From assembly GCA_047602465.1 (NCBI GenBank), contig JASGHF010000001.1, positions 1,736,001 to 1,800,000 of the forward strand: DNA of 64,000 nt. The letters run 5' to 3'. A model generated the notes under the pieces. It was not told the origin of the DNA, did no database searches, and saw only the letters and a list, made by a program, of their open reading frames with translations. This stretch comes from JADZAI01 sp047602465 (GTDB lineage Bacteria > Pseudomonadota > Alphaproteobacteria > Micropepsales > Micropepsaceae). This document shows, piece after piece, positions 43,987 to 53,003 of the stretch; positions within the stretch are counted from its first letter, which is position 1; each line of letters begins with the position of its first letter. The translations under genes and the position numbers were made by a program.

Positions 43987-44216
43987 CCCTGCTCGGCGCG
44001 GGCGAGATCGACGGCGGTCAGCAATCGCGTGCGTTCCTCCACCGCGTCGGCCATCGTACGGTGCGCCGGCGCAGAGCGGTCCGCCGCCTGGAGCGCGCGC
44101 ATGACGCGGGGCGGATCAGATAGCTCGCCCGTGCCGTCCTCGAATATCCACGCGACCTCGATGGGATAGCTATTATCGGAGAGCGAGGAGGCTTCGAAAT
44201 CGAGAAACGCGAGCAT
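43983..44216 (-). pseudogene. 3'-5' exonuclease remnant with internal deletion
   Basis: The 77-residue frame starts with the Exo I motif of DEDD exonucleases ('MLAFLDFEASSLSDNSYPIE', Asp and Glu present) and ends with an Exo III-like 'APAHRTMADAVEERTRLL'. About 100 residues expected between these motifs, including Exo II, are missing without loss of frame. The likeliest reading is an internally deleted, non-functional gene. It lies at the right edge of the lower-GC insert, between the TPR gene and frmA. Confidence 0.7.
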
Positions 44217-44343
44217 TGGCCGATGATGATGGCCGAGTGTCGCAGCGCAATGCAAAGAGGCGCGGCACTTTCGCCAAGGCTCGCAGAATCGGGCTTCAGC
44301 CGCTAAACCTCGCGCGACCGTAATCGTTCGAGGGAGTGCCCCC

Positions 44344-45453
44344 ATGAAAACCCGCGCCGCCGTCGCGTTTGAAGCGAAGAAGCCGCTGGAGATCGTGGAG
44401 GTCGACCTGGAAGGCCCCAAGGTCGGCGAGGTGCTGGTCGAGATCAAGGCGACAGGTATCTGCCATACCGACGCTTATACGCTGGACGGACTGGACAGCG
44501 AAGGCATCTTCCCGTCGATCCTGGGGCATGAGGGCGCGGGCGTGGTGCTGGAGGTCGGCCCCGGCGTCGGCTCGCTCAAGCCCGGCGATCACGTGATCCC
44601 GCTCTACACGCCGGAATGCCGGAGCTGCAAAAGCTGCCTCAGCCAGAAGACCAATCTCTGCACCGCCATTCGCGGCACGCAGGGCAAGGGGCTGATGCCC
44701 GACCAGACCTCGCGCTTCTCCTATAAAGGCAAGCCGATCTTCCACTATATGGGCTGCTCGACCTTCGCGAACCACACGGTGCTGCCCGAAATCGCGCTGG
44801 CGAAAATCAGGCCCGACGCGCCGTTCGATAAGGCCTGCTATATCGGCTGCGGCGTCACCACCGGGGTCGGCGCGGTGGTGAACACCGCGAAGGTCGAGCC
44901 GGGCGCGAACTGCATCGTCTTCGGCCTGGGCGGCATCGGCCTCAACGTCATCCAGGGCCTGAAGATGGTGGGAGCCGACATGATCGTCGGCGTCGACATC
45001 AACGACGGCAAGGAAGCCTGGGGCCGTAAGTTCGGCATGACGCATTTCGTCAACCCGAAGAAGCTTTCGGGCGACATCGTTCCGCACCTTGTGGAACTGA
45101 CCAATGGCGGCGCGGACTACACCTTTGACTGCACCGGCAACACGACCGTGATGCGCCAGGCGCTGGAGGCCTGCCATCGCGGCTGGGGCACAAGCATCAT
45201 CATCGGCGTCGCGGAAGCCGGCAAGGAAATCGCCACCCGCCCGTTCCAGCTGGTCACCGGGCGGGTCTGGAAAGGCAGCGCTTTCGGCGGGGCGCGCGGC
45301 CGCACGGATGTGCCGAAGATCGTCGACTGGTACATGGACGGAAAGATCCAGATCGATCCGATGATCACCCACGTCCTGCCGCTGGAGCGGATCAACGAGG
45401 GCTTCGACCTGATGCATGCGGGCGAATCGATCCGTTCCGTCGTGGTTTACTGA
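44344..45453 (+). CDS. frmA: S-(hydroxymethyl)glutathione dehydrogenase / class III alcohol dehydrogenase
   Basis: This 369-residue zinc enzyme oxidises the formaldehyde-glutathione adduct to S-formylglutathione. It has 'GICHTDAYTLDG', 'GHEGAGVVLEVG', the structural zinc site 'CRSCKSCLSQKTNLC' and the class III 'AFGGARGRTDVPKIV' segment; the NAD-binding motif is 'VFGLGGIGLNVIQG'. It works in series with fghA (40763), from which it is separated by 2.7 kb. Also called adhC or gfa-linked adhI in other species. Confidence 0.96.
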   Translation: MKTRAAVAFEAKKPLEIVEVDLEGPKVGEVLVEIKATGICHTDAYTLDGLDSEGIFPSILGHEGAGVVLEVGPGVGSLKPGDHVIPLYTPECRSCKSCLSQKTNLCTAIRGTQGKGLMPDQTSRFSYKGKPIFHYMGCSTFANHTVLPEIALAKIRPDAPFDKACYIGCGVTTGVGAVVNTAKVEPGANCIVFGLGGIGLNVIQGLKMVGADMIVGVDINDGKEAWGRKFGMTHFVNPKKLSGDIVPHLVELTNGGADYTFDCTGNTTVMRQALEACHRGWGTSIIIGVAEAGKEIATRPFQLVTGRVWKGSAFGGARGRTDVPKIVDWYMDGKIQIDPMITHVLPLERINEGFDLMHAGESIRSVVVY

Positions 45454-45462
45454 GACCTAAGA

Positions 45463-45487
45463 GCCGCTAAAGCGACGCTTCAGCGGC
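45463..45487. terminator. Hairpin between frmA and cysK
   Basis: A stem GCCGCT / AGCGGC continued by AAGCG / CGCTT after one A-C mismatch lies just after frmA. No T-run follows on either strand, so it may be a weak or factor-assisted terminator. Confidence 0.45.
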
Positions 45488-45528
45488 AGAGGTTTATCGG
45501 CAGGGCGGGGGCTGGTAAGCCGCCGCCC

Positions 45529-46560
45529 ATGACCATCGCCCGCGATATCGCCGAAGCCGTCGGCAACACGCCCCTGATCGAGCTGCGCCGCGCCAGCGCC
45601 GCCACCGGCTGCCGCATTCTGGGCAAGGCGGAGTTCATGAATCCCGGCCAGTCGGTGAAGGACCGTGCGGCGCTGTTCATCATCAGGGACGCCGTCGCCA
45701 GGGGGGCGCTGAAGCCCGGCGGGGTGATCGTGGAAGGCACCGCCGGCAATACCGGCATCGGGCTGGCACTGGTCGGATCGGCGCTCGGCTTCCGCAGCGT
45801 GATCGTGATCCCGGAGACGCAGAGCCAGGAGAAGAAGGACATGCTGCGCCTCGCGGGCGCGCAGCTGGTGGAGGTGCCTGCCGTGCCCTACGCCAATCCA
45901 AACAATTACGTGAAAGTCTCGGGCCGCATCGCGGAGGCGCTGGCGAAAACCGAGCCGAACGGCGCGATCTGGGCGAACCAGTTCGACAATGTCGCCAACC
46001 GCCAGGCCCATGTCGAAACGACCGGACCGGAAATATGGGCGCAGACGGACGGCAGGGTGGACGGCTTCGTCTCCGCCGTCGGCACGGGCGGCACGCTGGC
46101 CGGAACGGCCATCGCGCTGCGCGAGCGCAAAGCCGACGTGAAGATCGCCCTGGCCGATCCGTTCGGCGCAGCGCTGCACGGCTTCTACACGACCGGCACG
46201 CTGAAATCGGAAGGATCGTCCATCACCGAGGGCATCGGACAGGGCCGCATCACCGCGAATCTCGAAGGCTTCACGCCCGACTATTCGTTCCAGATTCCCG
46301 ATGCCGAAGCGGTGGAGCAGGTGTTCGACCTGCTGGAGCATGAGGGGCTCTGCCTCGGCGGCTCGTCGGGCATCAATGTCGCGGGCGCGATCCGGCTGGC
46401 GCGCGCGCTGGGGCCTGGCAAAACCATCGTCACGATCCTCTGCGACTATGGCACGCGCTATCAATCCAAGCTCTTCAACCCGGCGTTCCTGCGCGAAAAG
46501 AACCTGCCGGTGCCGGCCTGGCTGGAGCGGCCCGTCACCATCGACAGGCAACTGGTCTGA
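45529..46560 (+). CDS. cysK: Cysteine synthase A family protein
   Basis: This 343-residue PLP enzyme has the PLP lysine in 'NPGQSVKDRAALFIIRDA', the substrate loop 'EGTAGNTGIGLALVG' and the phosphate-binding 'SAVGTGGTLAGTAIAL'. It makes cysteine from O-acetylserine and sulfide. The asparagine loop reads EGTAGNTG, not the EPTSGNTG of E. coli CysK; such a loop is common in alphaproteobacterial cysteine synthases, so the specific subtype is uncertain. It is convergent with the TonB-like gene. Confidence 0.88.
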   Translation: MTIARDIAEAVGNTPLIELRRASAATGCRILGKAEFMNPGQSVKDRAALFIIRDAVARGALKPGGVIVEGTAGNTGIGLALVGSALGFRSVIVIPETQSQEKKDMLRLAGAQLVEVPAVPYANPNNYVKVSGRIAEALAKTEPNGAIWANQFDNVANRQAHVETTGPEIWAQTDGRVDGFVSAVGTGGTLAGTAIALRERKADVKIALADPFGAALHGFYTTGTLKSEGSSITEGIGQGRITANLEGFTPDYSFQIPDAEAVEQVFDLLEHEGLCLGGSSGINVAGAIRLARALGPGKTIVTILCDYGTRYQSKLFNPAFLREKNLPVPAWLERPVTIDRQLV

Positions 46561-46563
46561 GGT

Positions 46564-47310
46564 TCAGTCCTCCATCCGGTATCTGACCGTCACGCCGTAT
46601 TCCCCGCGTTCGACGCCAGGCTGGAAGCGCCACTGCGCCAGCGCATCCAGCGCCGATTTTTCGAACCAGCCCGGCGGCGAAGCGGCGCGGATGCATTTCG
46701 GGATCGCATCGCCGTTCGAGAAAATGTCGAGGACAACCACGACGCTGCCCTCGATGCCCGGCGACAAGGCCTGCTCCGGATAGGCTGGCGGAACGCGGGT
46801 CGCAGGTCGTGGTGCGTCCGGCATAAGCCATCGCGGTCTGAACCACTCCCCGAAACCCGGGCAGCGGGGCAGGATTGGCATCGGGGGCGGCATGTCGAGC
46901 CAGGTCATGCCCCAATAGGTCGAAATGCGTGCGAGATAGAGACCGCCCGGCTCTGCCGTATTCACAGCGACGGGCGCGGAAAAGACGACATCGGCAAGCG
47001 CTTCCACCGCCGAAAGCTCGAAACCCGTCTCAAAGCCCTCATCGACGACGCATTCAATGGCCGGGCGATAGTCCGGCGTCAGGCGAACCAGTACAGCCGC
47101 GGTGAACGGCGTTATCGACATCGAGAACGGAACACGGCGCAACGACGTGCTTTCGCTCGGCAGCGGCGCGGGCGATGCGTTCTGCACACGCGACGGCTCG
47201 CACCAGCCCAGCGGCCATTTCACCGGCGCCTGCGGCGCATCCGCAAAAGCGGCAACCGGCCAGACCAGAAACGCAATCCACAGCAGATGACGCACCCGCA
47301 CCCCTCGCAT
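46564..47310 (-). CDS. Exported TonB-family protein
   Basis: This 248-residue protein has an N-terminal signal sequence ('HLLWIAFLVWPVAAFADA') and a C-terminal TonB-like domain ('PPAYPEQALSPGIEGSVVVV', then 'SALDALAQWRFQPG'). It lacks the Pro-Lys-rich spacer and membrane anchor of a true TonB, so it may be a periplasmic protein using only the fold. The start at ATG 47310 yields the signal peptide. Divergent from the permease gene. Confidence 0.7.
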   Translation of the reverse strand: MRGVRVRHLLWIAFLVWPVAAFADAPQAPVKWPLGWCEPSRVQNASPAPLPSESTSLRRVPFSMSITPFTAAVLVRLTPDYRPAIECVVDEGFETGFELSAVEALADVVFSAPVAVNTAEPGGLYLARISTYWGMTWLDMPPPMPILPRCPGFGEWFRPRWLMPDAPRPATRVPPAYPEQALSPGIEGSVVVVLDIFSNGDAIPKCIRAASPPGWFEKSALDALAQWRFQPGVERGEYGVTVRYRMED

Positions 47311-47433
47311 CCACGCGCGATGCCGGAGCGTATCGCGAACCAAACTCCAGCGCCTGCGACAGAACGCGCGGCGCGGAAGTTCCAAAACACGCTCAAGCTT
47401 TTGGCGTCGAAACACGAAGCCGGGGGGCTTTGC

Positions 47434-48954
47434 ATGTCGGACGTACAAGGGTCGGTAGCGTATGAAAAAGTAGGCGACGAGTATTTCGCGAAGCGGGGCC
47501 TGAGGCGTTATGCCGGTGTCGCATCGCTCTGGGCGCTGGGTGTCGGCGCGGTGATCTCGGGCCACTTCTCGGGCTGGAATTTCGGCCTTGGGGCCGGCGG
47601 GTGGGGCGGGCTTTTCATCGCCGCCATCCTGATCGCCATCATGTATCTCGGCCTCGTCTTCTCGATCGCCGAGATGTCGCCGGCCCTGCCCCATACGGGC
47701 GCTGCCTATTCCTTCGCCCGTTCGGCCATGGGCCCGTGGGGCGGCTTCATCACCGGGCTTTGCGAGAACGTCGAATACGTCATCACGCCGGCGGTCGTGG
47801 TTTCGTTCATAGGCGCGTATCTGGGCGGCATATTCGGGACACCAGCGGAGTTTCAGCCGGTCTACTGGGTGTTCGGCTATATCGTCTTCGTCGGCCTCAA
47901 TGTCTGGGGCGTGGAGCTGTCGTTCCGCGTGACGCTGATCGTGACGCTGCTGGCGCTCGCCTGCCTTGTCGCATTCTGGATCTCTGCCATTCCGGTGGCG
48001 GATTTCAGCCGCTGGGCGCTCAACATTGCGGCGGACGGATCGCAGATCGAAGGCGGCAACGGGCCGTTCCTGCCGATGGGCATCTATGGCGCACTCGCCG
48101 CCCTGCCCTACGCGGTGTGGCTGTTCCTCGCCATCGAGCAGCTGCCGCTGGCGGCGGAGGAATCCATCGATCCCAAGCGCGACATGCCCAAGGGCATCAT
48201 CCTCGGCATGGTCACGCTGATCATCTCGGCCTTCATGATCCTGTGGCTCAATTCCTCGATCCCGATCCAGAAACCGCTGGAAGGCGGCGGGTTCGCGGAA
48301 GGCGCGTTCGCGATGTCGACCTCGGCCGAGCCGTTGCTCGACGGCTTCAGCGCTATCTACGGCGCCGACATCGCCGCCTATCTGGCGCTGATCGCGGTGA
48401 TCGGTCTGATCGCCTCGTTCCACACGATCATCTTCGCGCAGGGCAGGCAGATCTATTCGCTGAGCCGTGCCGGGTATTTCCCCCGCGCGCTTTCGGTGAC
48501 CCATGGCACGCGCAAGACGCCGCATGTCGCGATGCTGGCCGGCGCAGCCGTCGGCCTCGGCGTCATGCTGTCGATCTGGTTCTATCTTGGGCCAGAGGCG
48601 GGATCGGCGCAGATCGGCACGACGCTGCTCAACATGGCGGTGTTCGGGGCGATGCTGTCCTATGTCGCGCAGGCCGTGTCGTTCATCGTGCTGCGCCGGA
48701 CCCACGCCCATATCGAGCGTCCCTATCGCAGTCCGTTGGGCATTCCGGGCGCAACCGTCACCATCGGGATCGCGCTGGTGACCATCGGCTTCCAGCTGCT
48801 CGACCCATCCTTCCGTAACGCGGTTCTGGGCGTCGCCGCCTGGTTCGTCCTGGGCCTGCTCTATTTCGCCCTGGTCGGGCGCAAGAAGCTGGTCCTCTCG
48901 CCCGAAGAAGAGTTCGCGCTCTCGAAGGGCGAAGCCGAGTACAAATCGCACTAG
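47434..48954 (+). CDS. Ethanolamine-type amino acid/amine permease
   Basis: This 506-residue permease of the amino acid-polyamine-cation superfamily has about twelve membrane segments. The N-terminal 'GVGAVISGHFSGWNFGLGAG' and 'EMSPALPHTGAAYSFARSAM' closely resemble proton-driven ethanolamine permeases. It is the first gene in a run of five catabolic genes whose enzymes fit an amino alcohol. ATG 47434 is preceded by a GGGGGG tract; the longer upstream frame is not membrane-like. Confidence 0.85.
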   Translation: MSDVQGSVAYEKVGDEYFAKRGLRRYAGVASLWALGVGAVISGHFSGWNFGLGAGGWGGLFIAAILIAIMYLGLVFSIAEMSPALPHTGAAYSFARSAMGPWGGFITGLCENVEYVITPAVVVSFIGAYLGGIFGTPAEFQPVYWVFGYIVFVGLNVWGVELSFRVTLIVTLLALACLVAFWISAIPVADFSRWALNIAADGSQIEGGNGPFLPMGIYGALAALPYAVWLFLAIEQLPLAAEESIDPKRDMPKGIILGMVTLIISAFMILWLNSSIPIQKPLEGGGFAEGAFAMSTSAEPLLDGFSAIYGADIAAYLALIAVIGLIASFHTIIFAQGRQIYSLSRAGYFPRALSVTHGTRKTPHVAMLAGAAVGLGVMLSIWFYLGPEAGSAQIGTTLLNMAVFGAMLSYVAQAVSFIVLRRTHAHIERPYRSPLGIPGATVTIGIALVTIGFQLLDPSFRNAVLGVAAWFVLGLLYFALVGRKKLVLSPEEEFALSKGEAEYKSH

Positions 48955-49014
48955 TCTGACGGGGAGGGGCGCGCTGCCCCTCCCCCTTCTCACCAGCTAC
49001 AAGAGTTCGATCCC

Positions 49015-50382
49015 ATGGATGCACGCGACGTGAAGACGGCGGCGGATGCCCGCGCCATCGTCGAGATGCGGGGGCTTACCCACGTGAAGGTCGGCGTGTT
49101 CGACGCCGATGGAATCCTGCGCGGCAAATATATGGGCCGCGACAAATTCTTCTCGGCGCTCGAGAAGGGCTTCGGCTTCTGCGACGTCGTGCTGGGCTGG
49201 GATTCGAACGACCAGCTTTACGACAACGTCAAATTCACCGGCTGGCACACCGCCTATCCGGACGCGAATGTCCGCATCGTGCCCTCGTCCTGCCGCGATC
49301 TGCCGGATGAGGGGCAGATGGTGTTGTTCCTCGCGGAGTTCGAAGGCGAGGCCACGGCGATCTGCCCGCGCGGCGTCCTGCGCCGGGTGCTGAAGCGCGC
49401 CGAGGGTCTTGGCTACGGCGTCAACGCGGCGGCAGAGTTCGAGTTTTTCGTTTTCAGCGAAACGCCCGACAGCGTCCGCGAGAAGGGCTATCGCAATCTC
49501 AAGCCGATCACGCCCGGGTTCTTCGGTTATTCGATGCTGCGGAACTCGGTCCACGCCGATTTCTACAACGACCTCATCGCCATGTGCGCCGCGATGCGGA
49601 TGCCGCTGGAGGGGCTTCACACCGAAACCGGCCCCGGCGTTCTGGAAGCGGCGATCGAATATTCCGAGGCGCTGGAGGCGGCCGACCGCGCGGCGCTGTT
49701 CAAAACCTACACCAAGGTTCTCGCCCAGAAGCGCGGCTGGATGGCGACCTTCATGGCGAAATGGTCGAAGGACTGGCCCGGCCAGTCCGGCCATCTGCAT
49801 GTCTCGCTGAAGGACAAGGACGGCGGCAGCGCGTTCCATGACGCGAACGGCCCCCACGGCATGTCGGACATCCAGCGCTGGTTCGTCGGCGGGCAGAAGG
49901 CGCTGATGCCGGAATTGCTGGCGATGATCGCCTGCACGGTCAATTCCTACACCCGCCTCATCCCGGGATTCTGGGCGCCCACCGACGCGACCTGGGGCAT
50001 CGAAAACCGCACCTGTGCGCTGCGGGTCATTCCCGGCGGGCCGAAATCCCAGCGGGTCGAGTATCGCATCGCCGCCGCCGACATAAACCCTTACATCGCG
50101 CTTGCCTGCGCCATCGGATCGGGACTGTGGGGCATCGAGAACAAGGTCGAGCCGGGCGACCCGATCAAGGGCAATGCCTACGAGATCAAGTTTCCGTCAG
50201 AGGCGGCGCTGCCGCGAACCCTGTATGAAGCGGCGGAGCGGCTGGAAGCCAGCACGGCGGCGCGCGATCTCTTCGGAGACGCCTTCGTCGAGCACTATGC
50301 CGCGACACGCAAATGGGAAGAGCGCGAGTTCCGCAAGGCCATCACCGATTGGGAGATGGCGCGCTACTTCGAAATCATCTGA
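49015..50382 (+). CDS. Glutamine-synthetase-like gamma-glutamylamine ligase
   Basis: This 455-residue protein has the glutamine synthetase fold with its metal and glutamate sites: 'AAEFEFFVFSE', 'HTETGPGVLEAAIEYSEALE', 'GQSGHLHVSLKDKDGG', 'NRTCALRVIPGG' and 'VEYRIAAADINPYIALA'. It is not the canonical GlnA: there is no GlnB/GlnK gene nearby and the N-terminal region differs from it. Its genes neighbours (permease, two dehydrogenases, amidotransferase) suggest it ligates glutamate to an exogenous amine, as PuuA, IpuC or Streptomyces GlnA4 do. The substrate is inferred, with ethanolamine favoured. Confidence 0.82.
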   Translation: MDARDVKTAADARAIVEMRGLTHVKVGVFDADGILRGKYMGRDKFFSALEKGFGFCDVVLGWDSNDQLYDNVKFTGWHTAYPDANVRIVPSSCRDLPDEGQMVLFLAEFEGEATAICPRGVLRRVLKRAEGLGYGVNAAAEFEFFVFSETPDSVREKGYRNLKPITPGFFGYSMLRNSVHADFYNDLIAMCAAMRMPLEGLHTETGPGVLEAAIEYSEALEAADRAALFKTYTKVLAQKRGWMATFMAKWSKDWPGQSGHLHVSLKDKDGGSAFHDANGPHGMSDIQRWFVGGQKALMPELLAMIACTVNSYTRLIPGFWAPTDATWGIENRTCALRVIPGGPKSQRVEYRIAAADINPYIALACAIGSGLWGIENKVEPGDPIKGNAYEIKFPSEAALPRTLYEAAERLEASTAARDLFGDAFVEHYAATRKWEEREFRKAITDWEMARYFEII

Positions 50383-50416
50383 GCCGCCGATCATCGCGGC
50401 CGCCTGAGGAGCCATC

Positions 50417-51808
50417 ATGGACGACATCGTCTGCATTTCGCCGATCGACGGCCGCGAAGTGGCGCGGCGCAAGCCCGCCAGCGACGCCGCGATCGAATCG
50501 GCGCTGAACGCCGCCCACGCCGCGCAGATCGAATGGTCGAAGCGGCCGGTCGCGGAGCGCGTCGGCCTCGTCATAAAGTTCATGGATGCGATGCTGGCAC
50601 TCAATCAGGAGATCGTGCCCGAGCTGGCGCTGCAGATGGGACGCCCCGTGCGTTACGGCGGCGAGTTCAAAGGCTTCGAGGAGCGCGTGCGTTACATGGC
50701 GCGCATCGCGGAAGAGAGCCTGAAGCCCGTCCTGCCCGCCGACCCGAAGGATGGTTTCCGCCGCTTCATCAGCCGCGATCCGCTGGGCATCGTGCTCGTC
50801 ATCGCGCCCTGGAACTATCCCTATCTCACAGCCGTCAACACGATCGGCCCGGCGCTGATGGCCGGCAACGCCGTGCTGCTGAAGCACGCCTCGCAGACCA
50901 TCCTGGTGGGCGAGCGCTTCCAGCAGGCGATGGATGCGGCCGGCATTCCGAAGGGCCTCTTCCAGAACCTCAACCTCACGCATGACCAGACCTCCCGGCT
51001 GCTCGCCAGCGGCGCGGTCGATCACGTCAACTTCACCGGCAGCGTCGGCGGCGGCAAAGCCATCGAGCGAGCAGCAGCCGGCACGTTCACGACGATGGGT
51101 CTGGAGCTTGGCGGCAAAGACCCGGCCTATGTGCGGGCAGATGCGGATCTTTCCTTCGCCATCGAGAACCTCGTCGATGGCGCGTTCTTCAACTCCGGCC
51201 AGTGCTGCTGCGGCATCGAGCGCATCTATGTGCACGAATCCAGGTTCAACGATTTCGTCGAAGGCTTCGCCGCGCTGACGCGGAAATACGTACTGGGCAA
51301 TCCGCTGGATGAGGCGACGACGCTCGGCCCCATGGCGCAGACACGCTTCGCGACGCTGATCCGCAGCCAGATCGAGGAGGCGCGCTCGAAGGGCGCGACG
51401 GCGTTGATCGACACCAGGGCTTTCGCCGCCGACAGAGACGGTTCGCCCTATCTGGCGCCGCAGGTTCTGGTCGATGTCGATCACAATATGAGCGTGATGG
51501 TGGACGAGAGCTTCGGCCCGGTCGTCGGCATCATGCCGGTCAAGAACGACGCCGACGCCATCACGCTGATGAATGACAGCCCCTACGGCCTCACGGCGTC
51601 GATCTGGACCGCCGATGTCGACGAAGCCGAAACCATCGGCCGTCAGGTGCAGACCGGCACGGTCTTCATGAACCGCTGCGACTATCTCGATCCGGCGCTC
51701 GCCTGGACGGGCGTGAAAGACACCGGCCGCGGCGCCGCCCTTTCGCCCATCGGCTTCGACATGCTCACGCGCCCCAAATCCTTCCATCTGCGGCAGTCCA
51801 CGAAATGA
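50417..51808 (+). CDS. Aldehyde dehydrogenase (NAD(P)-dependent)
   Basis: This 463-residue enzyme has the standard fold: 'VIAPWNYPYLTAVNTIGPAL' (cofactor), the Glu in 'GLELGGKDPAYVRADA' and the catalytic Cys in 'FFNSGQCCCGIERIYV'. In this operon it would oxidise a gamma-glutamylated amino aldehyde to the acid. It lies 34 bases after the ligase and overlaps the iron dehydrogenase start (ATGA). Confidence 0.9.
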   Translation: MDDIVCISPIDGREVARRKPASDAAIESALNAAHAAQIEWSKRPVAERVGLVIKFMDAMLALNQEIVPELALQMGRPVRYGGEFKGFEERVRYMARIAEESLKPVLPADPKDGFRRFISRDPLGIVLVIAPWNYPYLTAVNTIGPALMAGNAVLLKHASQTILVGERFQQAMDAAGIPKGLFQNLNLTHDQTSRLLASGAVDHVNFTGSVGGGKAIERAAAGTFTTMGLELGGKDPAYVRADADLSFAIENLVDGAFFNSGQCCCGIERIYVHESRFNDFVEGFAALTRKYVLGNPLDEATTLGPMAQTRFATLIRSQIEEARSKGATALIDTRAFAADRDGSPYLAPQVLVDVDHNMSVMVDESFGPVVGIMPVKNDADAITLMNDSPYGLTASIWTADVDEAETIGRQVQTGTVFMNRCDYLDPALAWTGVKDTGRGAALSPIGFDMLTRPKSFHLRQSTK

Positions 51809-52971
51809 TCGCGCTCAAAGGCAACTGGAACTATCCGACCAAGGTTTGGGCCGGTCCCGGCCGGATCGCGGAACTGCCGGCTGCCTGTGAAGCCGCCGGC
51901 ATGAAACGGCCGCTGATCGTCACCGATGCGGGTCTCGCCGGCCTTCCGATGATCGCCAATGCGCTCAGCCTGCTGAAGACCAACGCGATCTATGGCGGCG
52001 TGCAGGGCAATCCAACGGCCCGCCATGTCGAGGACGGTCTGAAGATCTACCGCGAGGGCGGGCATGACGGCGTCGTAGCCTTTGGCGGCGGATCGGCACT
52101 CGATGTCGGCAAGGCCATCGCCTTCATGGCGGGGCAGACGCGGCCCTTGTGGGACTTCGAGGATATCGGCGACTGGTGGACCCGCGCCGACCCCAAGGGC
52201 ATCGCGCCCGTCGTCGCCGTGCCGACCACCTCCGGCACCGGCTCGGAAGTCGGCCGCGCCAGCGTCATCACCAACGAGGAGACGCACGAGAAGAAGATCA
52301 TCTTCCATCCGAAGATGATGCCCGAGATCGTCATCGCCGATGCCGAATTATCGGTCGGCCTGCCCGCGCCTATCACGGCGGCGACGGGCATGGACGCCTT
52401 CGTGCATTGCTTCGAGGCGTTCTGCGCCCCCGGCTTCCATCCGCTCGCCGACGGCGTCGCGATGAACGGCATGCTGCTGATCAAGCAGGCGCTGCCGCGC
52501 GCCGTCGCCGACGGGAAAGACATCGAGGCCCGCGCGCTGATGCTCGCCGCCGCCTCGATGGGTGCGACGGCCTTCCAGAAGGGTCTGGGTGCGGTTCATT
52601 CCATCGCGCACCCTCTGAGCGCGCATTACGACACCCATCACGGTCTCGCGAATGCGGTGTTGCTGCCTTACGTGCTCGCCTTCAACCTGCCGGCGCTGGA
52701 AGACAAGCTGAAGCCCCTCGCCCGCCTGCTCGATCTGCCGGGCGGCGATGCAAAGGCCGTGCTCGACTGGATTCTCGCCTTCCGCCAGACGCTGAAAATC
52801 CCCCATACGCTCAGCGAAATCGGGATTCCCGAGGACAAGGCCGAGATCGTGGGGCGAGACGCCTTCCGCGACCCTTCGACGGGCGGAAATTCGCGCGCCA
52901 TCACCGAGGCCGACATGACCCGCATTTTCCGGGCGGCCCGCATCGGCGATTTCGCGCTGGCGGCGGGTTGA
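51805..52971 (+). CDS. Iron-containing alcohol dehydrogenase
   Basis: This 388-residue group III dehydrogenase has 'VAFGGGSALDVGKAIAFMAG' (cofactor), 'VPTTSGTGSEVGRASVI' and the metal site spread over 'TGMDAFVHCFEAF' and 'AHPLSAHYDTHHGLANAVLL' with several His. In context it would oxidise the hydroxyl of a gamma-glutamylated amino alcohol. Start overlaps the aldehyde dehydrogenase stop by four bases, so the two successive oxidation steps are coupled. Confidence 0.92.
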   Translation: MIALKGNWNYPTKVWAGPGRIAELPAACEAAGMKRPLIVTDAGLAGLPMIANALSLLKTNAIYGGVQGNPTARHVEDGLKIYREGGHDGVVAFGGGSALDVGKAIAFMAGQTRPLWDFEDIGDWWTRADPKGIAPVVAVPTTSGTGSEVGRASVITNEETHEKKIIFHPKMMPEIVIADAELSVGLPAPITAATGMDAFVHCFEAFCAPGFHPLADGVAMNGMLLIKQALPRAVADGKDIEARALMLAAASMGATAFQKGLGAVHSIAHPLSAHYDTHHGLANAVLLPYVLAFNLPALEDKLKPLARLLDLPGGDAKAVLDWILAFRQTLKIPHTLSEIGIPEDKAEIVGRDAFRDPSTGGNSRAITEADMTRIFRAARIGDFALAAG

Positions 52972-53003
52972 GGCGCCGGCGCAAAGCCCCGTAAACTCGG
53001 GCC

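Noticed and set aside
49015..50382. Housekeeping glutamine synthetase GlnA
   Set aside because: Context of amine permease and two dehydrogenases, absence of GlnB/GlnK, and an atypical N-terminal region point to a gamma-glutamylamine ligase.
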